From contig NZ_CP095550.1 of NCBI RefSeq assembly GCF_023078335.1, positions 3,702,001-3,766,000 on the forward strand: a DNA stretch of 64,000 nt, written 5' to 3'. A program made the translations under genes and the position numbers. The stretch comes from Metabacillus endolithicus. GTDB lineage: Bacteria; Bacillota; Bacilli; Bacillales; Bacillaceae. The notes beneath the pieces are model-generated. The model had not been told where the DNA came from, did no database searches, and saw only the letters and a list, made by a program, of their open reading frames with translations. Shown here piece after piece: positions 39,107 to 47,128 of the stretch; within the stretch, counting starts at the first letter, position 1; every line of letters starts with the position of its first letter.

Positions 39107-41335
39107 ATGTACATTCATATAAACGATCAACTGCAACAATTTCACTTAACAAATGGTCAAATTAGTTATATTTTTCAAGTGTTAAAGAATGGTAGTCTTG
39201 GGCAGCTTTATTTTGGAAAGGCTCTTCGTCATCGTGAGGATTTTTCACATTTTCAACGAAATGATCTTCCTACAGCTGCAAGCTGTCATTTTTATCAAGA
39301 TGACCCAGCTTTTTCTCTTGAAACAACACGTCAAGAATTTCCGGTACCAGGTAAAGGAGATTTTCGTGAGGCTGCAATTGAGGTTGTTGATTCTGAAGGC
39401 AGACTTGGAAATTTATTTGCATACAGAGGATATGAGGTAGTAAAAGGAAAGCCAAAATTAACAGGACTACCTGCTACATATGCCGGAGAAGAAGAAGCTA
39501 CGACTCTTATTGTGACACTTGAAGATCATCAAGTAAACGCAAGTCTTCAATTATCTTATACCATTTTTCATCATTTGCCGGTGATAACCCGCACTGTAAA
39601 AATTGAGAATATAGGAGAACATACACTTTCATTAAATAAGCTCATGAGTTCATCTATTGATCTTCCAGACTCAGACTTTAAAATGGTGCATCTATCTGGA
39701 ACATGGTCTAGAGAGCGACATATAAAAGAAAGAGAACTTGTACAAGGCATTTCTTCCGTCTCCAGTATTAGAGGAGCTAGTTCACATCATGATAACCCTT
39801 TTATTGCCTTAAAACGAAAAAATACAACCGAGCATCATAACGAAGTGTATGGATTTAATTTTGTGTATAGCAGTAATTTTTTAGCACAGGTTCAGGTTGA
39901 TCATTATGAAACATCAAGAGTGATGATGGGGATTCACCCACATCAATTTCAGTGGAATCTTAATGCAAATGAAAGCTTTCAGGCGCCAGAAGTAGTAATT
40001 GTTTACTCTAATGAGGGGTTAAACGGTATGAGTCAGGCTTTTCATCAATTATATCGTCAGCATTTAATTCGCGATCCATGGAAACAAGAAGAAAGACCTG
40101 TTTTAATCAACAATTGGGAAGCAACTTATTTTGATTTTAATGAAGAAAAGCTAGTTCATATTGTGAAAAGTGCTAAGGATTTAGGAATTGAGTTATTTGT
40201 TTTAGATGATGGCTGGTTTGGTAAACGAAACGATGATACATCATCACTTGGAGATTGGTATGAGGATGAAGACAAACTTCCGAATGGCTTGGAATCATTA
40301 GCAAGCAAATTAAAGGAGTTGGATCTGAAGTTTGGATTATGGTTTGAGCCAGAAATGATTAATCCGGTTAGCCAGCTGTATAAGGAACATCCTGATTGGA
40401 TAGTAGGAAGACCTGGAGAGCATCTCGTATTTGGAAGAAATCAACTTGTGTTGGATTTTTCAAGATCTGAAGTAGTGGACTATTTATATGAAAAAATGTC
40501 GGGTATCATCCGCAAAACAATGCTTTCTTATATTAAATGGGATATGAATCGAAATATAACAGATGCCTACTCATCGGCCCTTAACCAAGAACAACAGGGT
40601 GAATTTTTCCACCGCTATATTTTAGGTGTTTATGATTTATATGAAAAACTAACATCTGAATTTCCTGACGTCCTATTCGAATCTTGTGCCGGTGGTGGAG
40701 GCAGATTTGATCCAGGTATGCTTTATTATGCTCCACAAGCTTGGACTAGTGATGATACCGATGCAGTGGAACGTCTTAAAATTCAATATGGAACATCACT
40801 TGCCTACCCTATTTATAGTATGGGTTCTCACGTTTCGGCTGTTCCAAATCATCAAACATTAAGAAAAACACCGATCGATACTAGAGCAAATACTGCCTAT
40901 TTTGGTACATTTGGTTATGAGTTAAATCCACTTGAACTAAAAGAGGAAGAGCGCGAAATCATCAAAACTCAAGTGCAATTTTACAAAAGTCACCGTAAAC
41001 TGATTCGAGATGGAGACTTTTATCGTCTTCAGTGTCCTTTTGAAGAAAACGAAACAGCATGGATGATTGTTTCAAAAGATAGAAAGGAAGCGTTGGTTGG
41101 ATGGTATAAAGTCCTTGCGACTGCGAATCCAAAGAAGCAGCAGGTGCTTCCTTTAAAAGGACTTGATGTTAACTTGTTGTATGAAGTGAATGGAGAAAAA
41201 GCCTATTATGGTGATGAACTAGTTTATCGGGGTTTACCTTTGCCTATTGAATTTAATGGAGTAAACGGAAAATTGACTGAACGGGGCGGAGATTATCAGT
41301 CAGTAGTGTTTTATTTAAATGGAAGGGAGAAATAA
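39107..41335 (+). CDS. Alpha-galactosidase, GH36
   Basis: Hydrolyses terminal alpha-galactosyl residues (melibiose, raffinose and related sugars). The 742-residue protein starts at ATG 39107 behind AAAGGAGTTG. It has an N-terminal beta-supersandwich domain, then a TIM barrel with 'ELFVLDDGWFGKRNDD' and 'LKFGLWFEPEMINP', the nucleophile Asp479 in 'YIKWDMNRNI', and 'CAGGGGRFDPGMLYYAPQAW' with the acid/base in 'TSDDTDAVERL'. There is no signal peptide, so it acts in the cytoplasm. It completes the galactoside locus with the transporter and lacZ. Array 4 separates it from lacZ, so it may have its own promoter. Confidence 0.95.
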   Translation: MYIHINDQLQQFHLTNGQISYIFQVLKNGSLGQLYFGKALRHREDFSHFQRNDLPTAASCHFYQDDPAFSLETTRQEFPVPGKGDFREAAIEVVDSEGRLGNLFAYRGYEVVKGKPKLTGLPATYAGEEEATTLIVTLEDHQVNASLQLSYTIFHHLPVITRTVKIENIGEHTLSLNKLMSSSIDLPDSDFKMVHLSGTWSRERHIKERELVQGISSVSSIRGASSHHDNPFIALKRKNTTEHHNEVYGFNFVYSSNFLAQVQVDHYETSRVMMGIHPHQFQWNLNANESFQAPEVVIVYSNEGLNGMSQAFHQLYRQHLIRDPWKQEERPVLINNWEATYFDFNEEKLVHIVKSAKDLGIELFVLDDGWFGKRNDDTSSLGDWYEDEDKLPNGLESLASKLKELDLKFGLWFEPEMINPVSQLYKEHPDWIVGRPGEHLVFGRNQLVLDFSRSEVVDYLYEKMSGIIRKTMLSYIKWDMNRNITDAYSSALNQEQQGEFFHRYILGVYDLYEKLTSEFPDVLFESCAGGGGRFDPGMLYYAPQAWTSDDTDAVERLKIQYGTSLAYPIYSMGSHVSAVPNHQTLRKTPIDTRANTAYFGTFGYELNPLELKEEEREIIKTQVQFYKSHRKLIRDGDFYRLQCPFEENETAWMIVSKDRKEALVGWYKVLATANPKKQQVLPLKGLDVNLLYEVNGEKAYYGDELVYRGLPLPIEFNGVNGKLTERGGDYQSVVFYLNGREK

Positions 41336-41364
41336 ATGGCCCTTCCACACAGAATAAACAAGGA

Positions 41365-41403
41365 AGCAGAAAGAAGAAGTTCCTATGAATTTCTTCTTCT
41401 GCT
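41365..41403. terminator. Bidirectional terminator
   Basis: AGCAGAAAGAAGAA / TTCTTCTTCTGCT hairpin between convergent genes; it overlaps the last codons of the spoVIF-type gene. Confidence 0.65.
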
Positions 41404-41619
41404 GTTATATATCTTTGTATCATTCTGAAAAGATTCATAGGTTTGAACAATCAAGTTTTCCGTTTTCTTTGATATCGGTTTTTTGGCAGTCTGAGAGACT
41501 TTTCGAATAAAGGCTCGAAGCTCTTGTTCCTTTTGGAAATCTGTTTGTTTGAAAAATTCCATCATTTTAACAAGATCGTTCACCGTTAATCCTGTTCTTT
41601 TTTCAATTTCATCAAACAT
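41383..41619 (-). CDS. spoVIF: Stage VI sporulation protein F (SpoVIF family)
   Basis: Small mother-cell protein needed for spore coat assembly and heat resistance in B. subtilis. The start is ATG 41619 ('MFDEIEKRTGLTVNDLVKMM') behind AGGAGGT; in-frame codons further upstream overlap that site. The 78-residue length and the pattern 'RAFIRKVSQTAKKPISKKTE' fit the family. It lies 33 bases downstream of the LLM monooxygenase gene on the same strand. Confidence 0.8.
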   Translation of the reverse strand: MFDEIEKRTGLTVNDLVKMMEFFKQTDFQKEQELRAFIRKVSQTAKKPISKKTENLIVQTYESFQNDTKIYNSRRRNS

Positions 41620-41652
41620 GAGCATACCTCCTGGCAATTCCTTGATACCATT

Positions 41653-42711
41653 CTATTTCTTTGTTTCCCTTCTTATGACAGGTGCTACTTCGGTGGCTAA
41701 TCGTTCAATGTTTTCAACCACAGTTTTAAAATGCATTCCTCCAATATCAATTTGCGCCATAAAACGTTGATGTCCAAAAAGTTCATATTGATGTAAAATT
41801 TTTTCGATAATTTGTTGCGAGCTTCCCACAAATAGTGATCCTTTCTCACTGGTTATTTGTTCAAAGTCATTTCTTATCTCTTTCTGATCCCCATCCATTG
41901 ATCTCCAATAACTTGAATGATAGGGAAAGAATTCTTTTTTAGCTTGTTCAGCTGTGTTTGAAAGGTAGGTGTGTCCACTAACTGCTACTTTAATCTCTGT
42001 AGGAGACACTCCATATTTGTCTGCTTCTTGACGATATATGTCTACAAGGTCTTTATAAACTAGATAATCTTTTCCAAAGGTAACGACAACTAAACCGGTA
42101 CCTAATCTTCCCGCACGTGCTGCACTTTGCGGTGTGTTACCAACACCAATCCATAACGGCAGTTTGTCTTGAAATGCACGTGGAACAATATCTGCATGCT
42201 GCAGAGGAGAGCGGAAATTCCCTTCCCACGTTACATTTTTCTCTTCATTCAACTTTTGGAAAAGTGTAATATTTTCCTCAAATAATTCATCATAATTTTT
42301 TACATCATATCCAAAGAGAGGGAAAGATTCCAAGTAGGCTCCTCGGCCGGCAATAATCTCGGCACGACCATTTGATATAAGATCAAGTGTTGCAAAATCT
42401 TCATATAAACGAACTGGGTCGTTTGTGTTAAAGACTGTGGTTGCAGTTGTTAGTTTTATTCTTTTGGTTACCTGAGAAATTGAAGACAATACAACAGAAG
42501 GAGATGACACTGCATAATCAAAACGGTGGTGCTCACCTAAACCAAAAACATCAAGTCCTGCCTCATCTGCAAGCTTTGCCGCTTCAACGATTTCTTCGAT
42601 TCGCTGCTTAGCACCGATGGTTTCTCCTGTATGGGGATTAGGCCGTAAATCTGCTAAAGAATAAATTCCAATTTCCATTCCATGAGAGTGAATGATTTCA
42701 TCTTCCTTCAT
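41653..42711 (-). CDS. LLM-class flavin-dependent oxidoreductase
   Basis: Bacterial luciferase-like monooxygenase using FMNH2, 352 residues. The start is ATG 42711 ('MKEDEIIHSHGMEIGIYSLA') behind TTGGAGGGAG; the frame extends upstream but has no ribosome site there. Conserved segments: 'LADEAGLDVFGLGEHHRFDY', 'TATTVFNTNDPVRLYEDFAT', 'AEIIAGRGAYLESFPLFGYD' and 'PLWIGVGNTPQSAARAGRLG'. The substrate is unknown. It is upstream of spoVIF, but a functional link is not evident. Confidence 0.9.
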   Translation of the reverse strand: MKEDEIIHSHGMEIGIYSLADLRPNPHTGETIGAKQRIEEIVEAAKLADEAGLDVFGLGEHHRFDYAVSSPSVVLSSISQVTKRIKLTTATTVFNTNDPVRLYEDFATLDLISNGRAEIIAGRGAYLESFPLFGYDVKNYDELFEENITLFQKLNEEKNVTWEGNFRSPLQHADIVPRAFQDKLPLWIGVGNTPQSAARAGRLGTGLVVVTFGKDYLVYKDLVDIYRQEADKYGVSPTEIKVAVSGHTYLSNTAEQAKKEFFPYHSSYWRSMDGDQKEIRNDFEQITSEKGSLFVGSSQQIIEKILHQYELFGHQRFMAQIDIGGMHFKTVVENIERLATEVAPVIRRETKK

Positions 42712-42900
42712 AATTCTCCCTCCAACAATTTCATACATTAACTTCGTGCGTTCCTTGTTTAGTTTATGTACAAATGTCATAAGTTGTAATTGGATTCACT
42801 ATAAATAATCAATTGCCTATGTCTAGAAATCTTTTTTATCCCTTATTAATATATAGGGTGGTATAATCAGTTTAAGAACATAGGAAAGGAGGAGAAGAAT

Positions 42901-43224
42901 ATGGAAGAAATTTTAAGGAAAATGTTAAACGAAATAAAAGAAATGCGTGTAGATATAATTGAATTGAGCAAAGACACAAATGAATTGAAGAAAGATACCA
43001 GAGAGTTAAGAAAAGATACAAATGAATTAAAGAAAGATACTTATGAATTGCGAGAAGGTCAGAAAAGACTAGAAGCCGGCCAAGAAAAGTTACAAAAGAA
43101 CCTTGTTGATAGTTTAGGCTTATATACTGATAAGATTGTTGATTATGTTGATGATCGAACAGAAGTATTAAACAAAAGAGTTTATAAAGCCGAATCTGAA
43201 ATAGAACGAATGAGTAGACAGTAA
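42901..43224 (+). CDS. Coiled-coil protein of unknown function (107 aa)
   Basis: The sequence is almost wholly a predicted coiled coil. Residues about 24-56 repeat a seven-residue unit, KDTNELK / KDTRELR / KDTNELK / KDTYELR, and the DNA repeats every 21 bp in step (42970-43050). The C-terminal part is amphipathic, with no membrane segment. It starts at ATG 42901 behind AAAGGAGGAG, with TATAAT at 42862-42867 as a likely -10. Many Bacilli have such short proteins annotated only as coiled-coil; no function is proposed. Confidence 0.75.
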   Translation: MEEILRKMLNEIKEMRVDIIELSKDTNELKKDTRELRKDTNELKKDTYELREGQKRLEAGQEKLQKNLVDSLGLYTDKIVDYVDDRTEVLNKRVYKAESEIERMSRQ

Positions 43225-43365
43225 AAGTCAAAATCTTCGCTTGTGAATCGACATGCCGTTCTATTTACGAATCACGATTCTACTACTTCTACGTATACCC
43301 TCATGAATAATTCCCTAGAAATAGATGCTTCATCTAAATCACTAATTGAATTCTAACTATAACAG

Positions 43366-43398
43366 ACAAGCCCCGAAAAGATTATCAGGGCTTGTTAT
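43366..43398 (-). terminator. Terminator of the SDR gene
   Basis: ACAAGCCC / GGGCTTGT hairpin just beyond the stop of the minus-strand SDR gene. Confidence 0.65.
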
Positions 43399-43408
43399 TT
43401 GTTTCATT

Positions 43409-44167
43409 TTAGTAAGCAGTCCAGCCAGCGTCAGCTGCGATCACTTGTCCATTTATAAAGCTAGATTCATCAGAACCTAAGAAAACAGCAAGTTGTGCAA
43501 CTTCGTCCGGCTTTCCAACGCGTGGCATTGTACCTTGTCCGGTCGATTGACGACCAAATCCAAACTCAGATACATTTGTCATACTTGAACCAATGTTTGT
43601 CTCTACACCACCAGGGGCGATACCATTACAACGGATTCCAGATTGAGCATACATGTATGCAGTGTTTTTTGTTAATCCAGTTACAGCATGTTTAGAAGCT
43701 GTATACGCTGCTCCTGCACGCGCACCACGTAAGCCACCTGCGGATATATTATTTACGATAATGCCATGACCTTGCTCTAAGAAGATGTTTGTAGCAATAC
43801 GCATAGCACGCATTACACTTGTTGTGTTCACTGCAAAAACGCGACCCCATTTTTCATCAGTAATTTCTCCAACAGGCTCCATACCATCCATAATACCTGC
43901 GTTGTTCACTAAAATGTCCAGCTTACCAAATGCTTCTTTTGTTTCAGTGAATAATTGTTCTAAATCTTCTAATTCAGCTACGTTTGTACGGTTAGCAACT
44001 GCAACGCCACCGCTGTTGTTAATAGACTCTGCTACTGCTTGAGCACCTTCAGAATTATAATCAGAAACAACTACTTTTGCTCCTTCTTTTGCGTAAAGTT
44101 CTGCGATTGCTTTTCCCATACCTGAAGCTGCACCTGTTATAATTGCTACTTTATCTTTTAATCTCAT
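43409..44167 (-). CDS. SDR-family oxidoreductase
   Basis: Classical short-chain dehydrogenase of 252 residues: 'GAASGMGKAIAELYAKEGAK' (NAD(P) binding), 'LVNNAGIMDGMEPV', catalytic Ser in 'NNISAGGLRGARAG', YxxxK in 'AAYTASKHAVTGLTKN', C-terminal 'VFLGSDESSFINGQVIAADA'. It starts at ATG 44167 behind AAGGAGGATC. It is transcribed divergently from a TetR-type regulator, with two operator-like palindromes in the gap, so it is probably induced by a ligand of that regulator. The substrate is unknown. Confidence 0.9.
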   Translation of the reverse strand: MRLKDKVAIITGAASGMGKAIAELYAKEGAKVVVSDYNSEGAQAVAESINNSGGVAVANRTNVAELEDLEQLFTETKEAFGKLDILVNNAGIMDGMEPVGEITDEKWGRVFAVNTTSVMRAMRIATNIFLEQGHGIIVNNISAGGLRGARAGAAYTASKHAVTGLTKNTAYMYAQSGIRCNGIAPGGVETNIGSSMTNVSEFGFGRQSTGQGTMPRVGKPDEVAQLAVFLGSDESSFINGQVIAADAGWTAY

Positions 44168-44189
44168 ATGAAAGATCCTCCTTAAATGT

Positions 44190-44209
44190 TATTGTACATT
44201 TGTTCAATA
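44190..44209. promoter_or_regulatory. Operator-like palindrome 1 (SDR/TetR gap)
   Basis: TATTGTACA and TGTTCAATA arms facing outward, half-site TGTNCAATA, 23 bases from the SDR start. Confidence 0.5.
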
Positions 44210-44260
44210 AAATAATAATATATAGTTGAAACCGCATTCAATAAGCAAAAAATGATGGAT

Positions 44261-44278
44261 TTGTACAATATTGAACAA
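44261..44278. promoter_or_regulatory. Operator-like palindrome 2 (SDR/TetR gap)
   Basis: TTGTACAATATTGAACAA, an 18-bp inverted repeat with one mismatched pair. It uses the same half-site TTGTNCAAT as palindrome 1 but in the opposite relative orientation. Confidence 0.55.
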
Positions 44279-44314
44279 AAAACTAGAAAGTGTTTGATAA
44301 AGGAGGGATGCTAT

Positions 44315-44872
44315 TTGAATAAAAATGATTTGCGTGTTCAAAAAACAAAAGAAAGTATCCATTTAGCATTAACGAGACTTTTAAAAATGAAACCACTAAC
44401 ACATATAAAAGTTACGGAACTTTGTAGAGAAGCAAAAATAAACCGAGGTACATTTTATTTTCATTATCAAGAAGTTGGAGATGTGTTTAAGGAGTTTTTT
44501 GAAGAAATGATGGTAGACTTAAAAGAATCTTATGATGAACCGTATCGTCATACCGATTTTCTTAACTTAGAAAATTTAGACCCAAAAACAGTTCGGATTT
44601 TTCATCATATAAAGAAATTTGAGGAGTTTTATAAAATCATCTTATCAAAAGAAGTATCATCAGAGTATTATTACATGTTATTCGATGAAATACGTTCAAT
44701 TTTTATAGAAGATAAAAATACTCTACAGCCTGGAAATTCTACAGATTTTTTATATTCCTATTCTGCAAATGCCATTATCGGATTAATCATTGAATGGTAT
44801 CGTCATGATTTTCAAGAATCTGCTGATGAAATGAATATTCATTTGGTCAATATTCTTAACTTAAGAGCATAG
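44315..44872 (+). CDS. TetR/AcrR-family transcriptional regulator
   Basis: Probable repressor of the divergent SDR gene. The start is TTG 44315 ('MNKNDLRVQKTKESIHLALT') behind AAAGGAGGGATG, giving 185 residues; earlier ATGs at 44252 have no ribosome site and cover palindrome 2. The N-terminal helix-turn-helix reads 'LTHIKVTELCREAKINRGTF' and 'YFHYQEVGDVFKEFFEEM'; the C-terminal domain resembles the TetR_C subgroup found in Firmicutes (DhaS type). Confidence 0.88.
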   Translation: MNKNDLRVQKTKESIHLALTRLLKMKPLTHIKVTELCREAKINRGTFYFHYQEVGDVFKEFFEEMMVDLKESYDEPYRHTDFLNLENLDPKTVRIFHHIKKFEEFYKIILSKEVSSEYYYMLFDEIRSIFIEDKNTLQPGNSTDFLYSYSANAIIGLIIEWYRHDFQESADEMNIHLVNILNLRA

Positions 44873-44993
44873 GGGCATTGCTTCCATGTAGTCGACCTAT
44901 CTCCGGTCATCGGAGGAAAAATCGCACCAATTTTTGCATTTAAAATAATTCAGGCTTAATATGATGATATAAAGACGTAAAAGAGGTGTTTTC

Positions 44994-45551
44994 ATGAAAA
45001 CAGAAGAACAGTATTTTAGAGAAGGAAAGTCAATTCAACAATATATGGATGAGATGGGCAATTTAAAGGAGGAAAGCTTCCATGTTTATCAAGAGCTTCA
45101 ACTACTAGATGATGGGTTTGCCGATGAATTAGCAAAGCAATCACTGCACTTTTTAATTATTACAGAAGATTGGTGTGGTGATGCTATGATGATTAATCCT
45201 GTGATACGAAGGCTGGCTGAAGCTGCAGATATTGAGGTTCGTGTTACATTAAGAGATGCTGATACAGAACTTATTGACCGACATTTAACAAATGGTGGAC
45301 GAGCGATACCGATTGTTTTAATTTTGAATGATGAAGGTACATTAATTGGAAAATGGGGTCCTCGTGCGCCAGAAGTCCAGCGAATTGTAGATGATCTCAG
45401 AGCTACACTTCCAGCAAAGGACGATCCTTCTTTTCCGAAAAAACAAAAAGAAATGATTTCATCATTACAAAAACGGTATAAAGAGGAACACGCACTTTGG
45501 TTGTATGTTTATCAAAGTTTTAAGAAAACGTTATTATCAGTTTTAAATTAA
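44994..45551 (+). CDS. Thioredoxin-family protein
   Basis: A 185-residue thioredoxin-fold protein of the Thioredoxin_9 type. The active-site region reads 'IITEDWCGDAMMINPVIRRL', so only one Cys remains where classical thioredoxins have CxxC (here WCGDA). The cis-Pro segment is 'RAIPIVLILNDEG', followed by 'GKWGPRAPEVQ'. It starts at ATG 44994 behind AAGAGGTGTTTTC. The single Cys suggests a role other than disulfide reduction, perhaps thiol transfer, which is unproven. Confidence 0.85.
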   Translation: MKTEEQYFREGKSIQQYMDEMGNLKEESFHVYQELQLLDDGFADELAKQSLHFLIITEDWCGDAMMINPVIRRLAEAADIEVRVTLRDADTELIDRHLTNGGRAIPIVLILNDEGTLIGKWGPRAPEVQRIVDDLRATLPAKDDPSFPKKQKEMISSLQKRYKEEHALWLYVYQSFKKTLLSVLN

Positions 45552-45587
45552 AGTACAATTCTTTTTATTACATATAAAACTTACAAA

Positions 45588-45622
45588 TAACTACCAAAGT
45601 CATTTTGGTAGTTATTTTTTTA
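45588..45622 (+). terminator. Terminator after the thioredoxin-like gene
   Basis: TAACTACCAAA / TTTGGTAGTTA stem and a T run. Confidence 0.85.
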
Positions 45623-45716
45623 TTTTTCTAAAAACATAAAAATGTTGAAGTTGTTGTTATAACACTGGTTTTAGCGTTTTTTAGTAATCTAGCAAAACAT
45701 AATAAAAGAAACCCTA

Positions 45717-45745
45717 TTGACCACAAAGAATTAATTTTCTATAAT
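45717..45745 (+). promoter_or_regulatory. SigA promoter of the GH88/105-TRAP operon
   Basis: TTGACC (45717-45722), 17-bp spacer, TATAAT (45740-45745); the strongest vegetative promoter match in this gap. A leader of about 170 bases follows. Confidence 0.75.
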
Positions 45746-45862
45746 GAAAGTGGAAATAAACAAACAAAAGTGATACTAAATAAACATAATAAATAAAAAA
45801 GAAACGTTAAATAGCAGAGAAACAAAAGGTTATGCCAAATCAAAGAGAATTTTAAATGAAAT

Positions 45863-45876
45863 TGAAAACGTTTTAT
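45863..45876 (+). promoter_or_regulatory. cre/LacI-type operator candidate
   Basis: TGAAAACGTTTTAT has a perfect AAAACGTTTT centre and differs from the cre consensus at the last two positions. It lies within the leader 47 bases before the hydrolase start. The remaining 45623-45716 and 45746-45862 are A/T-rich with nothing else recognised. Confidence 0.5.
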
Positions 45877-45922
45877 CTTTTTGAGATTTAAAGCTATTAC
45901 AATAATTTTTGGAGGGATTACA

Positions 45923-47026
45923 ATGACTCAAAAACAAGCTTTTCTAGAGAAAACTGAGATTATTAACTACATAGATGTATTAATGGATAATCTTTCACAA
46001 ATAAATGATAATACAGGTGAATTTTTATTAAACTTTGATGGTTTAATTGTGGACGATAAGAGCTGGAATGTTTGGAACTGGCCGCAAGGTGTTGGGTTGT
46101 ATGGAATCTTTAAATATTGGAAACTAACAAATAGTCAGAAGGCTTTAACTATAATTACTGATTGGTTTAAAGCTAGATTTGAAGAAGGTGTACCACCTAA
46201 GAATGTCAATACAATGGCTCCTTTATTAACGCTAGCGTTTTTATATGAAGAAACGAAGGATCAGACATTTGTTCCTTATTTAGAAAATTGGGCAGAGTGG
46301 GTTATGCATGATATGCCACGAACTGAGGAAAACGGTCTTCAACATATGACATACGGTCCTGAAAATAAAAATCAGCTTTGGGATGACACCTTAATGATGA
46401 CGGTTTTACCTTTGGCCAAGATCGGAAGACTTTTCAATAAACAAGAATATATCGAAGAAGCGAAAAGACAATTTTTAATTCATATTAAGTATTTAAGTGA
46501 TCGTAAAACAGGATTATGGTTTCACGGCTGGACTTTTGAAGAAAATCATAATTATGCAGAAGCATTATGGGGAAGAGGGAACTGCTGGATTACTATTGCC
46601 ATTCCGGAATTTATCGAAATTCTCGATTTAAAAGAAGGGGACTTCTTAAGAGAATATCTTCTTGATACATTAAAAAGACAAATTGAGGCATTAGCTGAAT
46701 ATCAAGATGAAAGCGGATTATGGCATACATTAATCAATGACAAATCATCTTATTTAGAAGCTTCTGCAACAGCAGGATTTGCTTATGGTATCTTGAAGTC
46801 TATTCATAAACGATATATTGGTCAAGAATATAAAGAAGTGGCTTATAAGGCAGTCCGTGGAATTGTGAAGGAAATTAATGATGAAGGTGCTCTGCAAAAG
46901 GTTTCGGTTGGAACAGGTATGGGTGATACATTAGAGTTTTATAAAGAAATCAAAACGACAACAATGCCTTACGGACAATCGTTAGCTGTACTAAGCTTAT
47001 CTCAATTTTTATATGAATTTTTCTAA
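45923..47026 (+). CDS. GH88/GH105 unsaturated glucuronyl/rhamnogalacturonyl hydrolase
   Basis: Removes the unsaturated uronic acid from oligosaccharides made by polysaccharide lyases (YteR/YesR type). The 367-residue protein starts at ATG 45923 behind TGGAGGGATTAC; codons from 45881 lack a ribosome site. It is an (alpha/alpha)6-barrel protein with 'WPQGVGLYGIFKYW', the conserved Asp region 'NQLWDDTLMMTVLPLAKIGR', 'FHGWTFEENHNYAEALWGRG' and 'LWHTLINDKSSYLEASATAG'. There is no signal peptide, so it acts on imported sugars. The TRAP transporter genes follow, probably in the same operon. Confidence 0.9.
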   Translation: MTQKQAFLEKTEIINYIDVLMDNLSQINDNTGEFLLNFDGLIVDDKSWNVWNWPQGVGLYGIFKYWKLTNSQKALTIITDWFKARFEEGVPPKNVNTMAPLLTLAFLYEETKDQTFVPYLENWAEWVMHDMPRTEENGLQHMTYGPENKNQLWDDTLMMTVLPLAKIGRLFNKQEYIEEAKRQFLIHIKYLSDRKTGLWFHGWTFEENHNYAEALWGRGNCWITIAIPEFIEILDLKEGDFLREYLLDTLKRQIEALAEYQDESGLWHTLINDKSSYLEASATAGFAYGILKSIHKRYIGQEYKEVAYKAVRGIVKEINDEGALQKVSVGTGMGDTLEFYKEIKTTTMPYGQSLAVLSLSQFLYEFF

Positions 47027-47128
47027 AAAGTTGTTTCGTTGAATAATAGATTTGGCTAGTGACAGAGTGAAGTTGCTAGCTAAATCTCTTATGAGCAAGG
47101 GAGATTAATTTCACAGGGGGATTAAAAA

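Noticed and set aside
39189..39440. Alternative-frame ORF inside the alpha-galactosidase gene
   Set aside because: Lies within a well-supported GH36 coding sequence; shadow frame.
42872..43231. Minus-strand ORF of 119 codons opposite the coiled-coil gene
   Set aside because: Low-complexity complement of a repetitive gene; the plus-strand ORF has the ribosome site and promoter.
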